64,000 nucleotides of DNA from Dendrolimus kikuchii (GCA_019925095.2 CM034388.1:5292501-5356500); one strand, 5' to 3'. Positions 23,176-33,960 are shown, counted from the first letter of the stretch. The notes: generated from the letters alone by a model not told the origin. Made by a program: numbers and translations.

Positions 23176-23735
23176 TACCCGAATATATTCTCTATATAAT
23201 AGTCTATCTACCGTTGAATCCACGTTGGAACGAGTCTTATCAGCTACAAGTATTATTAATCATTCTACAACAGAACATAAGGAACTAACTGTTCCTCGAA
23301 ATATTACGTCTAAGTTTTTCCATACGAATCTAGAACTTAATGTGATTGACCTTTATTCTATTTTTAAAATAACATATAACAACTATTTGCTAAAATATGA
23401 ACAAAAAAAATTAAAGGATCTGTTTCATGGCTGCTTCAAAATATCCGTTTTCTATTTATTAAATAATTATGGTAGCGAAAGTTTACAATTTTACATATTT
23501 TTTTAGAGTTCCGCGTAGTAAGGTAAAATTTAGTCCTTGTGGTCTTATTCCGGTTTCCGTTCGTAAGTGATAATAGCACAAGTAACTAGAGCCGACTCAT
23601 AATTGTTGAAATTTCAACCAAATAGAGTTTTTATTATCGTATTGTTTTTTCTAAATTCAAGACGGGCTCACACACGGCCGCTAGTTTAAATAAAAAAATT
23701 GTTAGACAAAACACGAATATTGTAAGTATATTCTC
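23176..23735. other. no gene supported
   Basis: The 128-codon frame at 23120-23506 is AT-rich, starts inside a repeat end and shows no known motif; it is probably chance. Confidence 0.4.
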
Positions 23736-23736
23736 A

Positions 23737-23942
23737 AGCTAAGCAAGTTCAGCTTGTATTATGGGTAATATACCTTTACGAGGGATGAATTTGGGGCCTA
23801 TGCCAAATACTCAGAGCCATAGTAAACAACGTAAAGTTTATTTACAAAATTTTTCATGCAAGTAATCGATCCCGGAATATTTACAGTACGTTTCAGTGAG
23901 CTAGACCGCAAAGGCTTAGATCACTCATGTACAGAAGCCGTC
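23737..23942 (-). mobile_element. tRNA-derived SINE (family S), old diverged copy
   Basis: The minus-strand order of blocks is kept (GACGGCTTCTGTACATGAG head, then ACCCATAATACAAGCTGAAC in the tail) but with many changes, so it is older than the other copies. Confidence 0.65.
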
Positions 23943-24358
23943 AGTTCATAATAATAAAATCTTTTATTTAAATAACACATATTCCACAATGTTTAGGTGC
24001 ATTGGTCTAGGATTATGGTTGTGTAAGTTTACGTTTGACTGCTATCCCACCTGATAACAAGTAGTTTCTGTGGTTTAGATGATACCTATTCATTTGTAAT
24101 TCTAAAAACTCAGATTGTGTTTAGTAGTAAAAACAGAATTTACCTATTGATGCGCATATATATCAACATTTAAAATAAAAGCATGTAGTTGTGTATAACT
24201 CACGCATGTAAGCTTCCTTTACAATTTAATATAAGTTTTTCTGTATAAAACTTGATTTTTTGTAATTTATACTATATATATTCTATGATTAGTACACTGA
24301 TTTCATGATTGGTACAATAACGACATGTCATTAAGATTTTACCTATCAATTTATTTAA

Positions 24359-24397
24359 TGTACAGTAAATATATTATAATAATATATTTACTGTACA
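24359..24397. repeat. 39-bp perfect palindrome
   Basis: Arms TGTACAGTAAATATATTAT and ATAATATATTTACTGTACA are exact inverses around a single base. Confidence 0.9.
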
Positions 24398-24399
24398 AT

Positions 24400-24988
24400 A
24401 AATTATATTATAATTATAAGACACATTATTCAATATTTTGAAAAAAATGTGAACACTGAGAAATATATTCAATTTTTTTCATTGAATGAAAAAATACATA
24501 TTTCACGTTCAAACCATAAATCAAGTGGTATTAAATTTTTTACGTAAAAAATTATTTTGCAGTGTAATAATAAGAGCCTTTTCATGTCAAATCACAGTCG
24601 ATGATATAGTGCTCAAGTTATAAAATTCAAATTCATCTTTTAGACTAAATAGACAGTTCAATATTTAAAAATAAGTTTTTATTAATTTCACACTACACTC
24701 AGGTAGACATAAAGCTTTTCGATGTATTATCGGCAAGATTTTACATTTCTAACCTAAGTAGTTAGTTTCTAAGATTACGGAAAGATAAATCAATCCTCAC
24801 AAAATATAAATATAATATATACTAGTGTTACAACAATAATTCATTATTGATAATGAACACAACGTAATTACGGTTCCATAATACCATTCAATTTTTAGTT
24901 AAAAGTTCATTAAATTACAATAGTAAACTTTTTCAAAGTGAAGCAACAGTGAAACAATTCCTTAACCAAAACCTATTTCTAATCTACA
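24400..24988. other. AT-rich region upstream of the unknown exon
   Basis: No promoter motif could be assigned. The last bases (TTTCTAATCTACAG, ending about 24989) look like a splice acceptor with a branch-like CTAAT. Confidence 0.35.
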
Positions 24989-24989
24989 G

Positions 24990-25270
24990 GAACTATTTTT
25001 TATGAATAAAAAATAAAACCAAAATGAAAGACTTCGTTCGAATTTTAAATCAAATATCGAACAGAAAATATTCTGCTACAGACAAAGATGTGAATGAAAC
25101 ACTTAATCGATTAAAAAGGATTGATTTGGAAAAAATCGACTCGAATTATGCCGAGTGTGAAGGACTCAACGCTAAGTTCGAAGAAATCGATTTCAACGAT
25201 CGTAAAGATGCGATTATCAATCGATTGTTCGAGAGACGGAGAAAAGGGCAGGTGGCGAGGCAACCTAAAT
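24990..25270 (+). CDS. putative host exon with start codon, product unknown
   Basis: A plus-strand frame opens with ATG at 25024 in a favourable context (ACCAAAATGA) and runs 82 codons to a good splice donor, AAT|GTAAGT, at 25270/25271, ending in phase 1. The 30 bases before the ATG follow a plausible acceptor (CTAATCTACAG), so this may be an internal exon holding the 5' UTR end and start. The peptide is charged and probably mostly helical: it contains NRLKRIDLEKIDSNYAECEG and ends with a basic stretch (RLFERRRKGQVARQPK). It has no signal peptide or membrane segment. Composition is less AT-biased than its flanks and it matches no repeat here. I do not recognise a family. The later exons were not found. 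Confidence 0.5.
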
Positions 25271-25274
25271 GTAA

Positions 25275-25495
25275 GTTTTCACTTTATTAACAATAGTTTT
25301 AATTCTAAAATTATCTATGAAATACATATGTACACAATCCACACCACATTTAATGACGCTGCGGAGTACGCATGCTTACATACAAAGTCAACTTGCCCCA
25401 GTCATTTGTAGCTGCTGACTATAAAATTTGAAGTGTATTTTATAAAAAAAAAAATTATAATCGCTTCCTTCCGAAACCCATGAACAGGAATACAC
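25275..25495. other. possible intron start, nothing else seen
   Basis: It follows the GTAAGT donor; no acceptor-exon pair was recognised. Confidence 0.35.
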
Positions 25496-25499
25496 AAAT

Positions 25500-25908
25500 A
25501 CTCAGGAGCAGATTTAGACATTGGCCGCCTATAGGCTAGTCAAACTTTGCAGCCCCTACCGACCTCTACAAATCGATACCCTCGTCACAATCATATTAAT
25601 TACATTGTTTTAACAATTAAATAGTCCTTTTTCCCGTAACTAGTAAATTGTAAAGCAGGGGTTTGTAGGTATTGTTTCTGCGTAGCCAAAAGTGACTACT
25701 CAATATATAGAAAAAAAAAACTTATTGGTGAAACATATTACATGTTGAATTGTTTGCGTGGTATTAGTAAGAATTATCTTATTAAGTCTTAGAATCTAAG
25801 TAACACATAATTTAAGCAATATTGGGCTCAAATTTGCCGCCCCTCAAAAATCTGCCGCCCTAGGCTCCAGCCCACACAGCCTATTGGCAAATCCGCCATT
25901 GCAAATAC
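25500..25908. mobile_element. probable hAT-like element with GCCGCCC-rich ends
   Basis: The left part (GGAGCAGATTTAGACATTGG, CGCCTATAGGC) and the inverse of the right part (ATGGCGGATTTGCCAATAGG) form imperfect inverted ends. The blocks TGCCGCCCCTC and CTGCCGCCCTAGGC are typical of a lepidopteran DNA transposon family I know. Target duplications could not be set. Confidence 0.45.
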
Positions 25909-26229
25909 TCTTTCCCATTAATGTGAGTGTGATTTTAATATTCATACAAGAAATTGAATGTTTTTGAAGTGAAACTTCTATATAGACAGGGTCTTAGGAT
26001 TTTTCTGTCACGAAAAAGTGTTACGGCCGCGTGGAAGAGCGGCATAAATTTAGACTAGACGTGGTGAGAGGCGGTATAATGTTAGAGTAGACTATCGATG
26101 TTTTTATTGGTTCCGAAAAGAATTCAGTTTTTTTGTTTGATAAAATAAAATATGTTTACATAAAAAATGCATTAATTAAAATGTACCTAATCTAACCAAA
26201 TCATAATTTGCAGTAAGCCTGCGAAAAAT

Positions 26230-26438
26230 CGAAATGTGTGCTAGGACACAGTAGAAGTGAAACTTCAACGGACAAGTGGAAAAACAAATCGCAACAAAGT
26301 TTTAAGTTAAAATTTTACAGGCAGATTGTTAATGTACTTGTCCAATTTAAAAACCTGCCCGTAAAACTTTGTTGCGATTCGTTTTTCCACTTGTCCGTTG
26401 AAGTTTCACTTCTAATATGTGTCCCAGCACACATTTCG
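26230..26438. mobile_element. 209-bp fold-back MITE with long arms
   Basis: The left arm (from CGAAATGTGTGCTAGGACAC, through AACTTCAACGGACAAGTGG) and right arm (CCACTTGTCCGTTGAAGTTT to GTCCCAGCACACATTTCG) are about 75 bases each and nearly exact inverses around a ~55-base centre. Frames on both strands are its shadows. Confidence 0.85.
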
Positions 26439-26683
26439 GTAATTGACGTCCTGCGTGCAATCATTACCGTTATAAAGGTATCAATTATTATTATTTTCAA
26501 CGGAAGTAATTTGTTATTCAATGGAATTTTTATAGTGTTACATTATACATTTAGCACATCTTGGCAAACTTTGGCATGGCTTGACTAAAGTCAGATATCT
26601 TTTTATAGTTCCGTTGCTGTTTTTTCCAAAACAATACAAAAATCGTGTTTATCCCTTTGGTTATATATCTACATATGTCACTT

Positions 26684-26846
26684 GAGTTGTGTTCCGGCAT
26701 TACTGGCCAGGTTCCAGTTCTTCCTTAAGAGATCAGCAGCGCAATTGTAGCACCTTTGGTGATACAAATATCCATAGGCGATAGTAACCGCTTTCCATGA
26801 GGTGGGTCGTCTGCCTGTTTGCAGAAATCGTGCAATAAAAAAAAAC
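26684..26846 (+). repeat. family G, 5'-truncated copy
   Basis: It starts at GAGTTGTGTTCCGGCATTAC and ends with an A run. Confidence 0.85.
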
Positions 26847-26969
26847 TAGTTAGGAATTCAAGTTAACTGAGACTGTGTAAAATATTTAAAAAAAAATGTT
26901 GCTGAACATTCCTTATCTAAAGATAATTACGGTGTCCTAAGATGTCCTCAAGAATGTAGTATTTAGGTC

Positions 26970-27720
26970 CTTATCATTATATTAATAAGTAGAGCAAAAA
27001 CTTTGTATCCCTTTTTACGAAAATTGTCCGGACGAAGGAATATGAAATTTCGCATACTTATCTAATATATAAAATTCTCGTGTCACAGTTTTCGTTGCCC
27101 TACTCCTCCGAAACGGCTTGACCGATTTTGATGAAATTTTTTGTGCTTATCCGGTATCTATGAGAATCGGCCAACATCTATTTTTCATCCCCCTAAATGT
27201 TAGGGGTAGTCCACCCCTAAATTTTTTATTTATTTTTTAGACAAAATTTTTAATTTCTATTTTTTTATGATACAACATACAAAAATACATACAACCCTAA
27301 TTTTTCACCCCTCTACGATCAACCCCTATTTTTTTATTTGTTAATTATAAACTTGAATTTTTTGGCAAGATTTTTAATCTTATTTTGTCATGACTTAGAA
27401 TAAAAAAAAATATATTACTGTTTTAGATTCACAATCAGAACCGGTAGGTGGCGCTGAGATCGGGTTCTGGAATCCTTCTAATCACCTGAAGCGATTTTGG
27501 TAATTTTGTTTTTGTGTGTTTGAGTGGGTACCCGGATGGTTTAGATTCGCAATTAGTACCGGTAGGTGACTCTGGGATCGGGTTCTAGATTTTTATTTTT
27601 TAAAGGCAGGACAACGTCTGCCGGGACCGCTAGTAGTTTATATAGAGAAGGAGTGCAGATAAGAAATACATTAAATCAATAAAAAAAACATTACACACAC
27701 TACCATGAATTTGACACATA
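26970..27720 (+). repeat. repeat family E, split by a Helitron
   Basis: 26970-27060 (CTTTGTATCCCTTTTTACG, ATGAAATTTCGCATACTTA) and 27634-27720 (TAGTTTATATAGAGAAGGAG) are the two halves of a repeat that is uninterrupted, in inverse orientation, at 51486-51652. Confidence 0.8.
27061..27633 (+). mobile_element. complete non-autonomous Helitron
   Basis: The 5' end is TCTAATATATAAAATTCTCG after A27060. The 3' end has a hairpin, GGCAGGACAACGTCTGCC (27605-27622), then GGGACCGCTAG, followed by T27634. These are the canonical Helitron features: TC start, hairpin 11 bases from a CTRR end, insertion between A and T, no target duplication. The interior has the block 'CCGGTAGGTG' twice (about 27441 and 27560). 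There is no Rep/helicase coding sequence. Confidence 0.9.
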
Positions 27721-28090
27721 CACGCATATATATATACTCTTTTGTTTATTGTTCAAGTCAAATTAACAGTATAGCCTTGGCGAAATTTGTGATTATAGAA
27801 GTACAGTCTTTGACAACAGAACCTTAATAATGTTCACTTATAATTTAAATTAATTATGATCGAATTTCGACCACTGGGCGACCACTAGTATATTTAACTG
27901 GGTGATTGTAGTTCCTAGTACTCAGCTTCCATGGTACTTTCCATAATAACAACCAATTATAGGTATAATAAAAATGCCAACTCATTACGATTCCGAGATA
28001 ATAAAATCAAAAAACGATTACGAATATAAAACTCGTAGTCGGGTAAAAACAAAGAACGTAATACGATGTAAAAAATCTCGACCGCATTAA
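27720..28090. other. no gene seen
   Basis: AT-rich, no supportable feature. Confidence 0.45.
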
Positions 28091-28159
28091 AATTAGCACA
28101 ACTTGCGACGCACTATTCCAGCGGCATGCGATGAGAGAGTTATCATCATCCTAGCATTA

Positions 28160-28320
28160 AATTCTGACTGCACTCCACAGTGTCTACTTCGGAGCTCGGA
28201 GTCCGCTTCCTTATTTTTTCTTCTCGACTTTGCGCGGTCTTTGATATCACTTATTGTGAGACCATTGGTCCGCATATCATCCCTTACGATGTCAAAGCAG
28301 CAGTTCTTGGGCGTATAAAA
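28160..28320 (-). pseudogene. LINE C-terminal fragment (same type as 9160-9720)
   Basis: The minus strand reads TNGLTISDIKDRAKSRRKNK plus EADSELRSRH, like the end of a non-LTR reverse transcriptase (the DRAKWRR-type motif before the stop). It supplies the uninterrupted version of the site where the RTE-like LINE inserted at 9251. Confidence 0.65.
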
Positions 28321-28323
28321 TAA

Positions 28324-28740
28324 TCCTTATTAATATTATAAATGCGAACGTAACTCTGTCTGTCTGTCCTCTGTTTGTCTTTCCGTTTTCACGGAAAAAC
28401 CACTGAACCAATTTAGTTGAAACTCAGTATACAATACTAGCTGTTCTGGCAGACATTGTTCTATCCTGAAGAAATAAAATTTAGAACCCGATTCCAGCGC
28501 CACCTACCGGGTCCAAAAGTAAGCTATCCTATCTTTCAAGTCGGATCAAACTGCACACGTTGTGCAAATTTGATTAAAATCGGTCAAGTAGTTTAGGAGT
28601 CCATCGCGGACAAACAACGTGACACGTAATTTATATATATTAAGAAGATATATATATATATTCGATGCCGAGAATGAACATAGGATACTATTTATCCCGA
28701 AAAGTGGGATAGTTTCCGGGATAAAAATATAATTGTACTG
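28324..28740 (+). mobile_element. Helitron-like element, 3' part missing, split by another Helitron
   Basis: The 5' start TCCTTATTAATATTATAAAT follows an A and matches 47679. The first part ends at 28436, the second starts at 28649 (TTCGATGCCGAGAATGAACA). At 47679-48000 the same two parts are contiguous. Confidence 0.75.
28437..28648 (-). mobile_element. short Helitron nested in another Helitron
   Basis: On the minus strand it starts TCTTCTTAATATATATAAAT, a 5' end I recognise as common in insect Helitrons, and ends CAGCTAG after a hairpin-capable GGATAGAACAATGTCTGCC. It is flanked by A/T as expected. The 3' half contains the GCGCCACCTACCGG block. Confidence 0.85.
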
Positions 28741-28811
28741 GTAAATCGGTTTTCAATTAATTTTGTATTATTTATTATGAAATCATAGAGCCATTTCAAT
28801 TTTATTATATG

Positions 28812-29045
28812 CTATCTGATGCCCGCGACTTCGTCCGCGTGGTGCGGTTTTTTAACTATCCCACGTGAACTCTTTAATTTTTCGGGATCAAAAGTATCCT
28901 ATATGTTGATCAGGGATATAAACTACCACCATACAAAATTTCATTTAAATCGGTCCAGTCGGAGATGAGCCGGTACAAACAGACAGACAAACAGATGAAC
29001 AGACACACAGACAAACAGAGAAACAAAACATTTGAAAAAATCTGA
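28812..29045 (-). mobile_element. Helitron-like element (CGCGGACGAAGTCGCGGGC end)
   Basis: The left edge, CTATCTGATGCCCGCGACTT, is the inverse of a 3' hairpin end with CTAG changed to ATAG. The body has the 'AAATTTCATTTAAATCGGT' block and ends in a CAGACAGACAAACAG run. The 5' end is unclear. Confidence 0.5.
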
Positions 29046-29148
29046 AGTGAAATAGAACTACTATTTCACTTTTTATATCCCCCTGACTCGGTTTTAGCAT
29101 TTTTTTTTCATTGTACAGAAATTCGACCTCTACAATTTAATTATATTA

Positions 29149-30411
29149 AGTTGGGGAATAAGTTTCTTCACATTTTATATAAAAATTTAAAAGGTTTTTT
29201 ATAAAGTTTATTTACATTTGACTAAAATATGTAGGTGCCATTTTGTTGGATAACTTTTTGCCATCTTGTAGGTAGGGACGTGATCACATTGCTATGAAAA
29301 TTTTGGGGCTTCTGATCAAAAAACTGCGACAAGTAGTTTTGGCAGTCCTCTCGTGATGTTAACGGGACACTGCCTAAGGAATTCTGCAGAGACCGAAACA
29401 GGTAAAAATCTGAAGGTGCAAGGTCAGGACTATACGGCGGATGCATTAACACTTCCCAGCCAAAATCTCGTAGTTTTTAACGAGTGGCTAAAGATGTGTG
29501 AGGTCTAGCGTTATCATGGTGAAAAACCATACCCCTTCTGTTGATTAATTCCGGCCGCTTTCTCTCAACTTTTTGCTTTAATCTCATCAGTTGTTCGCAG
29601 TACAGTTCAGAATCGATGGTCCTGCCTGGGGGTAACAGCTCATAATGAATAATGCCCTTCCAATCCCACCATACACACAGCATCACCTTGTTGCGAGTTA
29701 ACCCGGGTTTCGCCACAGTCTGTGAAGCCTGACCGGCCTTTGACCACGATCTTTTTCGCACGTTCTTGTTGTACGTGATCCACTTTTCATCACCAGTTAT
29801 CAGCTTCTTCAAAAATAATTTGGTTTCATTACGTCGTAATAAAGAATCACAAATGAGTACACGGTTCGTTAGGTTTCTTTCAGTGAGCTCACGAGGCACC
29901 CAAATATCGAGCTTTTTTCAAAAGCGCCAAAACCTTTTTTTTTGGTCAATTTCCAGTTCTCCAGCTACATCGTAACTACTAATATGCCGATCTAGCTCCA
30001 CTTTTTCAAAAATGGCATCAATTTTGTCCGTAACAGGGCGATCAGGGCGACGTGCATCTTTGATATCAAAATTTCCGGATTGAAAACGCTTAAACCAAAT
30101 TTGCGCTACTCTCACAGATACTGCAATAAGTCCATAAACATCACAAATTTTTTTCGCGGCTTGTGTTGCATTTTTACCTTTTTTGTAGTAAAATTTTAAA
30201 ATGTATCGAATTTCTTCATTAGATTCACTCATTTTAACAATAAGAAAAACAAATGAAAATCACACATTTTCCTAATTTGAATTTGGAATTGTCTTCTTTA
30301 AAATTAAAACTTTTTAATGATACCAAAACCAGCCAGATACAAATGGTAAAGCCAAAGAGATCTTATTACAAGTTCATACATACAACATGCGAAAAGACTT
30401 TTTCCCTAACC
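29149..30411 (-). mobile_element. near-complete mariner transposon
   Basis: Both boundaries are visible. The left edge AGTTGGGGAATAAGTTTCTT and the inverse of the right edge GGTTAGGGAAAAAGTCTTTT are imperfect inverted terminal repeats of about 30 bp, each next to TA (29147-29148 and 30412-30413). The length is about 1263 bp, usual for mariner. The transposase gene fills most of it on the minus strand. Confidence 0.92.
29222..30232 (-). pseudogene. mariner transposase with two nonsense codons
   Basis: This codes for a cut-and-paste transposase of the mariner D,D34D type. One minus-strand frame spans 336 codons (family about 345), from MSESNEEIRYILKF at 30232 to TYIF and a stop at 29222. The N-terminal part holds the helix-turn-helix region (ATQAAKKICDVYG, QIWFKRFQSGNFD). 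Catalytic motifs are all present: ITGDEKWI, HHDNARPH and YSPDLAPSDF, with 34 residues between the second and third aspartates. The frame is broken by TGA at 29915-29917 and TAA at 29477-29479. Just before the TGA the second DNA-binding helix looks garbled and about five codons short, so a small net in-frame deletion is likely. It cannot make a full protein as it stands. Confidence 0.92.
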
Positions 30412-30599
30412 TATTATGTATGTATGTATAGATAAGTAGATTCTAAGTAAGCATATTTAAAACATAGTAACATAACCGCAAGTGGTTTAAATTACTTATT
30501 GCTTAACTCGTAAAATAGTCAACCACTTTACTTGAAAGACTACTTAGTATAATGAGTCATAGAAATGGGAATTATCAGTTACTAATAGATTGGAGTGGA

Positions 30600-31070
30600 G
30601 GACGCTTTCAGACGCCTGATACGACGCAAATACGCTGTGCGCGGCGTACACACATCAATTCATAATTTACCACACTGACCACCTCGACTCCATCCAACGT
30701 CATGCCATTCGTATCATCAACGACCCTATACTAACTAACAGGCTGTTTAGAATCGCTTAGCCTTTGGAGAAACTTTGCGTCTCTCTGCGTATTCTACCAC
30801 CTGGACAACGGAGTGTTCCGAGGAATTGTTAAATTTAGTGCTAATGCCACATTTTTACAACCGCATCGCTCGCCTTTGACAGGAAGTTAAACCTCATTTT
30901 CTTGAGCTCCCACGCTCAATTACGCAATGGTTCTTTAAGACATTTATTCCGCGTATAATCATGTTCAGAAGGGAACTTCCCGTTGCGGTCTTCCCTCTGT
31001 GCTATGACATTGGATAAATGGAGTTCTTTAAGTAGGGCGTTGTAAAATTGGTCCCTAAGTAAATGTTAGT
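30600..31070 (+). pseudogene. Jockey-like LINE ORF2 C-terminus
   Basis: The plus strand reads LDSIQRHAIRIINDPILTNR, then after stops and shifts LELPRSITQWFFKTFIPR, RRELPVAVFPLCYDIG and FFK. This is the C-terminal tail that follows the reverse transcriptase domain in Jockey-type LINEs. Several stops and frameshifts make it a pseudogene. Confidence 0.75.
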
Positions 31071-31239
31071 GGGATGATCGAATGCATAACTTTTTACATG
31101 TCAACATGTCGCGGAAATTTTTAGTGCTATGAATAGTCATAGCTCTAAAAATTTACATAAGTAATTTTAGCTAGCTATAAATATATTTTGATATTCCGTC
31201 TGGTTTCTTGCCATTTAATTTTTTTAAATAATACAAAAC

Positions 31240-31390
31240 AAAAGTCGCTTTCCGTGTTTGTCTCTCTATCTATATATCTGCTAACTCCTCCCAAACCACG
31301 CAACGGAATTTTAATCAGCTTTTACCATCAGTTAGATAATCTTTCACTGAAGGTTTATATAATTATATAAAAAATCTTATAACGTTTTTA
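31240..31390. repeat. repeat family M, copy 2
   Basis: It matches 3145-3265 (CACGCAACGGAATTTTAATC, CACTGAAGGTTTATATA). Confidence 0.5.
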
Positions 31391-31474
31391 TATAAGTATA
31401 ATGGAGCTGTTTCCCAGAGTTTAACCCGTGGCGTAGACGCGAGAAAACGATATATATGTTATGGTTATTATATA

Positions 31475-31680
31475 CTAGCTTCTACCCGCGATTTCGATTA
31501 GTAAAAAAAACCCGATTTTGAAACAATCTTCATTGGTGTTCCGCTCCTATTGATCTTAGCGTGATGATACATAGCCTATAACCTTCCTCGATAAATGGGC
31601 TATCTAACACTGAAAGACTTTTTCAAATTAGACCAGTAGTTCCTGAGATTAACGCGTGCAAGCAAACAAAACACAAATAC
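31475..31680 (-). mobile_element. Helitron-like family C, copy 4
   Basis: CTAGCTTCTACCCGCGATTT at the left is the inverse 3' end. The body matches the other family C copies, and the 5' end is cut short after AAGCAAACAAA. Confidence 0.6.
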
Positions 31681-31689
31681 TGTACAAAT

Positions 31690-33420
31690 GAGAAAGTGTA
31701 TGTAAAACTTATTTCAATACATTTTCCTTTTATGCTACCACTGGCCTGTAATCCATTACGATAGCTCGATGTGCTGGGGCCCCATCGCCATTGGCCAGCT
31801 GCTTGGTTGCTATATGCTCTATTCGGTTCATATCCGATCATCCAGCAAAATCGTATTTGGCAAATTCAACCGCATACTGCGGATAATTGGATGGCTAACC
31901 GTATGCTGCGTATGATACCTAAGATGTTAAAACTATTTGTTTAATTATACAAAAACATTTTATTGCACTTCCCGATTCTTTATCCTCGTAGGCTTTGCAT
32001 ACACTATACTTGACATTAGGCCTTCGTTATACTAATCAGCGTCATTACGTTGTAATTAGTGCAAGTTTGTGATTAAATTGCGCTTATCCGTTGTCATACG
32101 ATAAACAGACGATATCGTAACGGTATTTTAATAATATTCTTTAATACCAAATTTACCGGTTTCCTTAAGGTGTCGTAGTCATGGTATAAAAATTGAACCC
32201 TTATAAAGTTATCATGTATTTGTGTGAGTGATTTAATATACAAAATTTTTGTAGAAAGTATTTTTGAATTTTGAGGTTTTTACTCTTAGTTCAACAGTCA
32301 GAAGTTGGATATTTTATAGTTAAGTGAAAACATCATTGAAATTAATATAATTATAATTTTAAATAAACGTCTCACACGCTGACATTGTACATATAATGTT
32401 TCTTGTCGTAGTCATGTTTATGGTAGCTAACTTATTTTTTTTTACACGTTTATCCTGCACTATTAATGTCATTTATATAGTAGACCGAGAAGTTTCTAAG
32501 AAAAATTGCTGTAACATATATAAATAACAATATCTTCACAAACTGACGAATGGACACGACGATTTTACAAAGGTTCCGTCTATACCAAAATAGCTACGGA
32601 ACCCTGAAACGTAACTAGATCTATTTAAATTATGTGATCTGAGCTGTCTTGTTCCCTGAGCTATACAACTTTAAAAATATGTTGGCAATAACTTGCAGCT
32701 TTTCAAAATCATACTTCTAAGAATGAATATTATACTCTATTGTATTATTGTAAAAGTACAAATAACAAGAAGACAAAAAACAAACCCGTAGTGAACTTAA
32801 TGGAGTATTCCAAAGCAATAATAATAAACAAGTTTAGTTGTTTTCAAATTCACACAGATGTATAGGATTTCTTTGTCTTTCACCTTTGAAATTTTACTAA
32901 CAACCAACCATACTGTAAAAAATTGGTAAAAGAATCAAGACATTTGAGTAATTGCTTATTATTGACTCGTAATAATACCGAGCCTCCATATAACGGTACA
33001 CATTCTTTTACCTTACTATTCGAAAAAAAATGACGACACTGCTTGTGAGTTTATATCAAATATTACTATTTTTTTTTAAATAAATCAAATATTATTATTT
33101 AATTATCCGTAGAAAATCAAGAAGGCCATGACGTTCCGTATAATGATAAAAAGTATATCAGTTAATTTGACTGTCGATTACCTTTTTGATTCTTCAGAAA
33201 ATAGTTGTCTGTTACCAATACAATGGGAACAGTTAACCTGCACGACAGACAACAATACCTTAAACCGGTTATTTGACCGGTTAAACAACAGCCGTGATCT
33301 TTGTTGTGTTGTGCTCATAATTGATATGTAATTAATTATTTATTATACAACAATTTTATGACGAATGTGTTAGAAACATTTTATTAATGCACAACACTGA
33401 CACACGAGGTTTCTTACGAA
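31690..33420. other. no gene seen
   Basis: AT-rich and mostly unique. No exon with credible splice sites was found. Confidence 0.45.
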
Positions 33421-33421
33421 T

Positions 33422-33735
33422 AAACCTTTAATAGCCCGTTCGTACATCTTACCAACCGTTCATTTGCCTTACTATAAGTTAAAATTTGACACAAGCTCCA
33501 TACAGTTAATATCGAAATTCAACCGATGGTAAGGCAAGTGAATGAATAGTAAGATATAGGAACCGGCCATAAATACAATTAAACCTTTAATTGCCCGTTC
33601 GTACGTCTTACCAACCGTTCATTTGCCTTACTATAAGTTAAAATTTGACATAAGCTCCATACAGTTAATGTCGAAATTCAACCGATGGTAAGGCAAGTGA
33701 ATGAATAGTAAGATATAGGAACCGGCCATAAATAC
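33422..33735. mobile_element. fold-back MITE (family F), tandemly duplicated
   Basis: Two ~160-bp copies in direct tandem, starting AAACCTTTAATAGCCCGTTC (33422) and AAACCTTTAATTGCCCGTTC (33581), differ at only a few positions. Each copy folds: the left half (CATCTTACCAACCGTTCATT) is the imperfect inverse of the right half (AATGAATAGTAAGATATAGG). Other copies: 39765-39885, 44985-45125, 52990-53085. Confidence 0.85.
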
Positions 33736-33825
33736 AATTAATTACAATCAATACTAAATATTATAAACCTGTACTTTTTATAACTGGGGGCCTAAAACGG
33801 CTGCTTTAATAAATTCGTATGACGA

Positions 33826-33960
33826 CGATGACAAGTATCAGAATAAAGTGGAAAATGAAACTATATATCAAAGTACCAGTATATCTAGACACGTGTAAAC
33901 ACTAAGCAGTTCTCGAAAAGCAGTAGATTTTGAATTCAAATCTACTATATGTTGCAAGAT
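33826..33960 (-). repeat. repeat family K, copy 3
   Basis: Contiguous copy of the blocks GACAAGTATCAGAATAA and ACCAGTATATCTAGACACGT, split elsewhere at 19981. Confidence 0.5.

Noticed and set aside
23120..23506. 128-codon plus frame
   Set aside because: It starts inside a decayed Helitron-like repeat and has no motif or splice support.
29766..29975. Plus-strand frame overlapping mariner
   Set aside because: Shadow of the transposase on the opposite strand.
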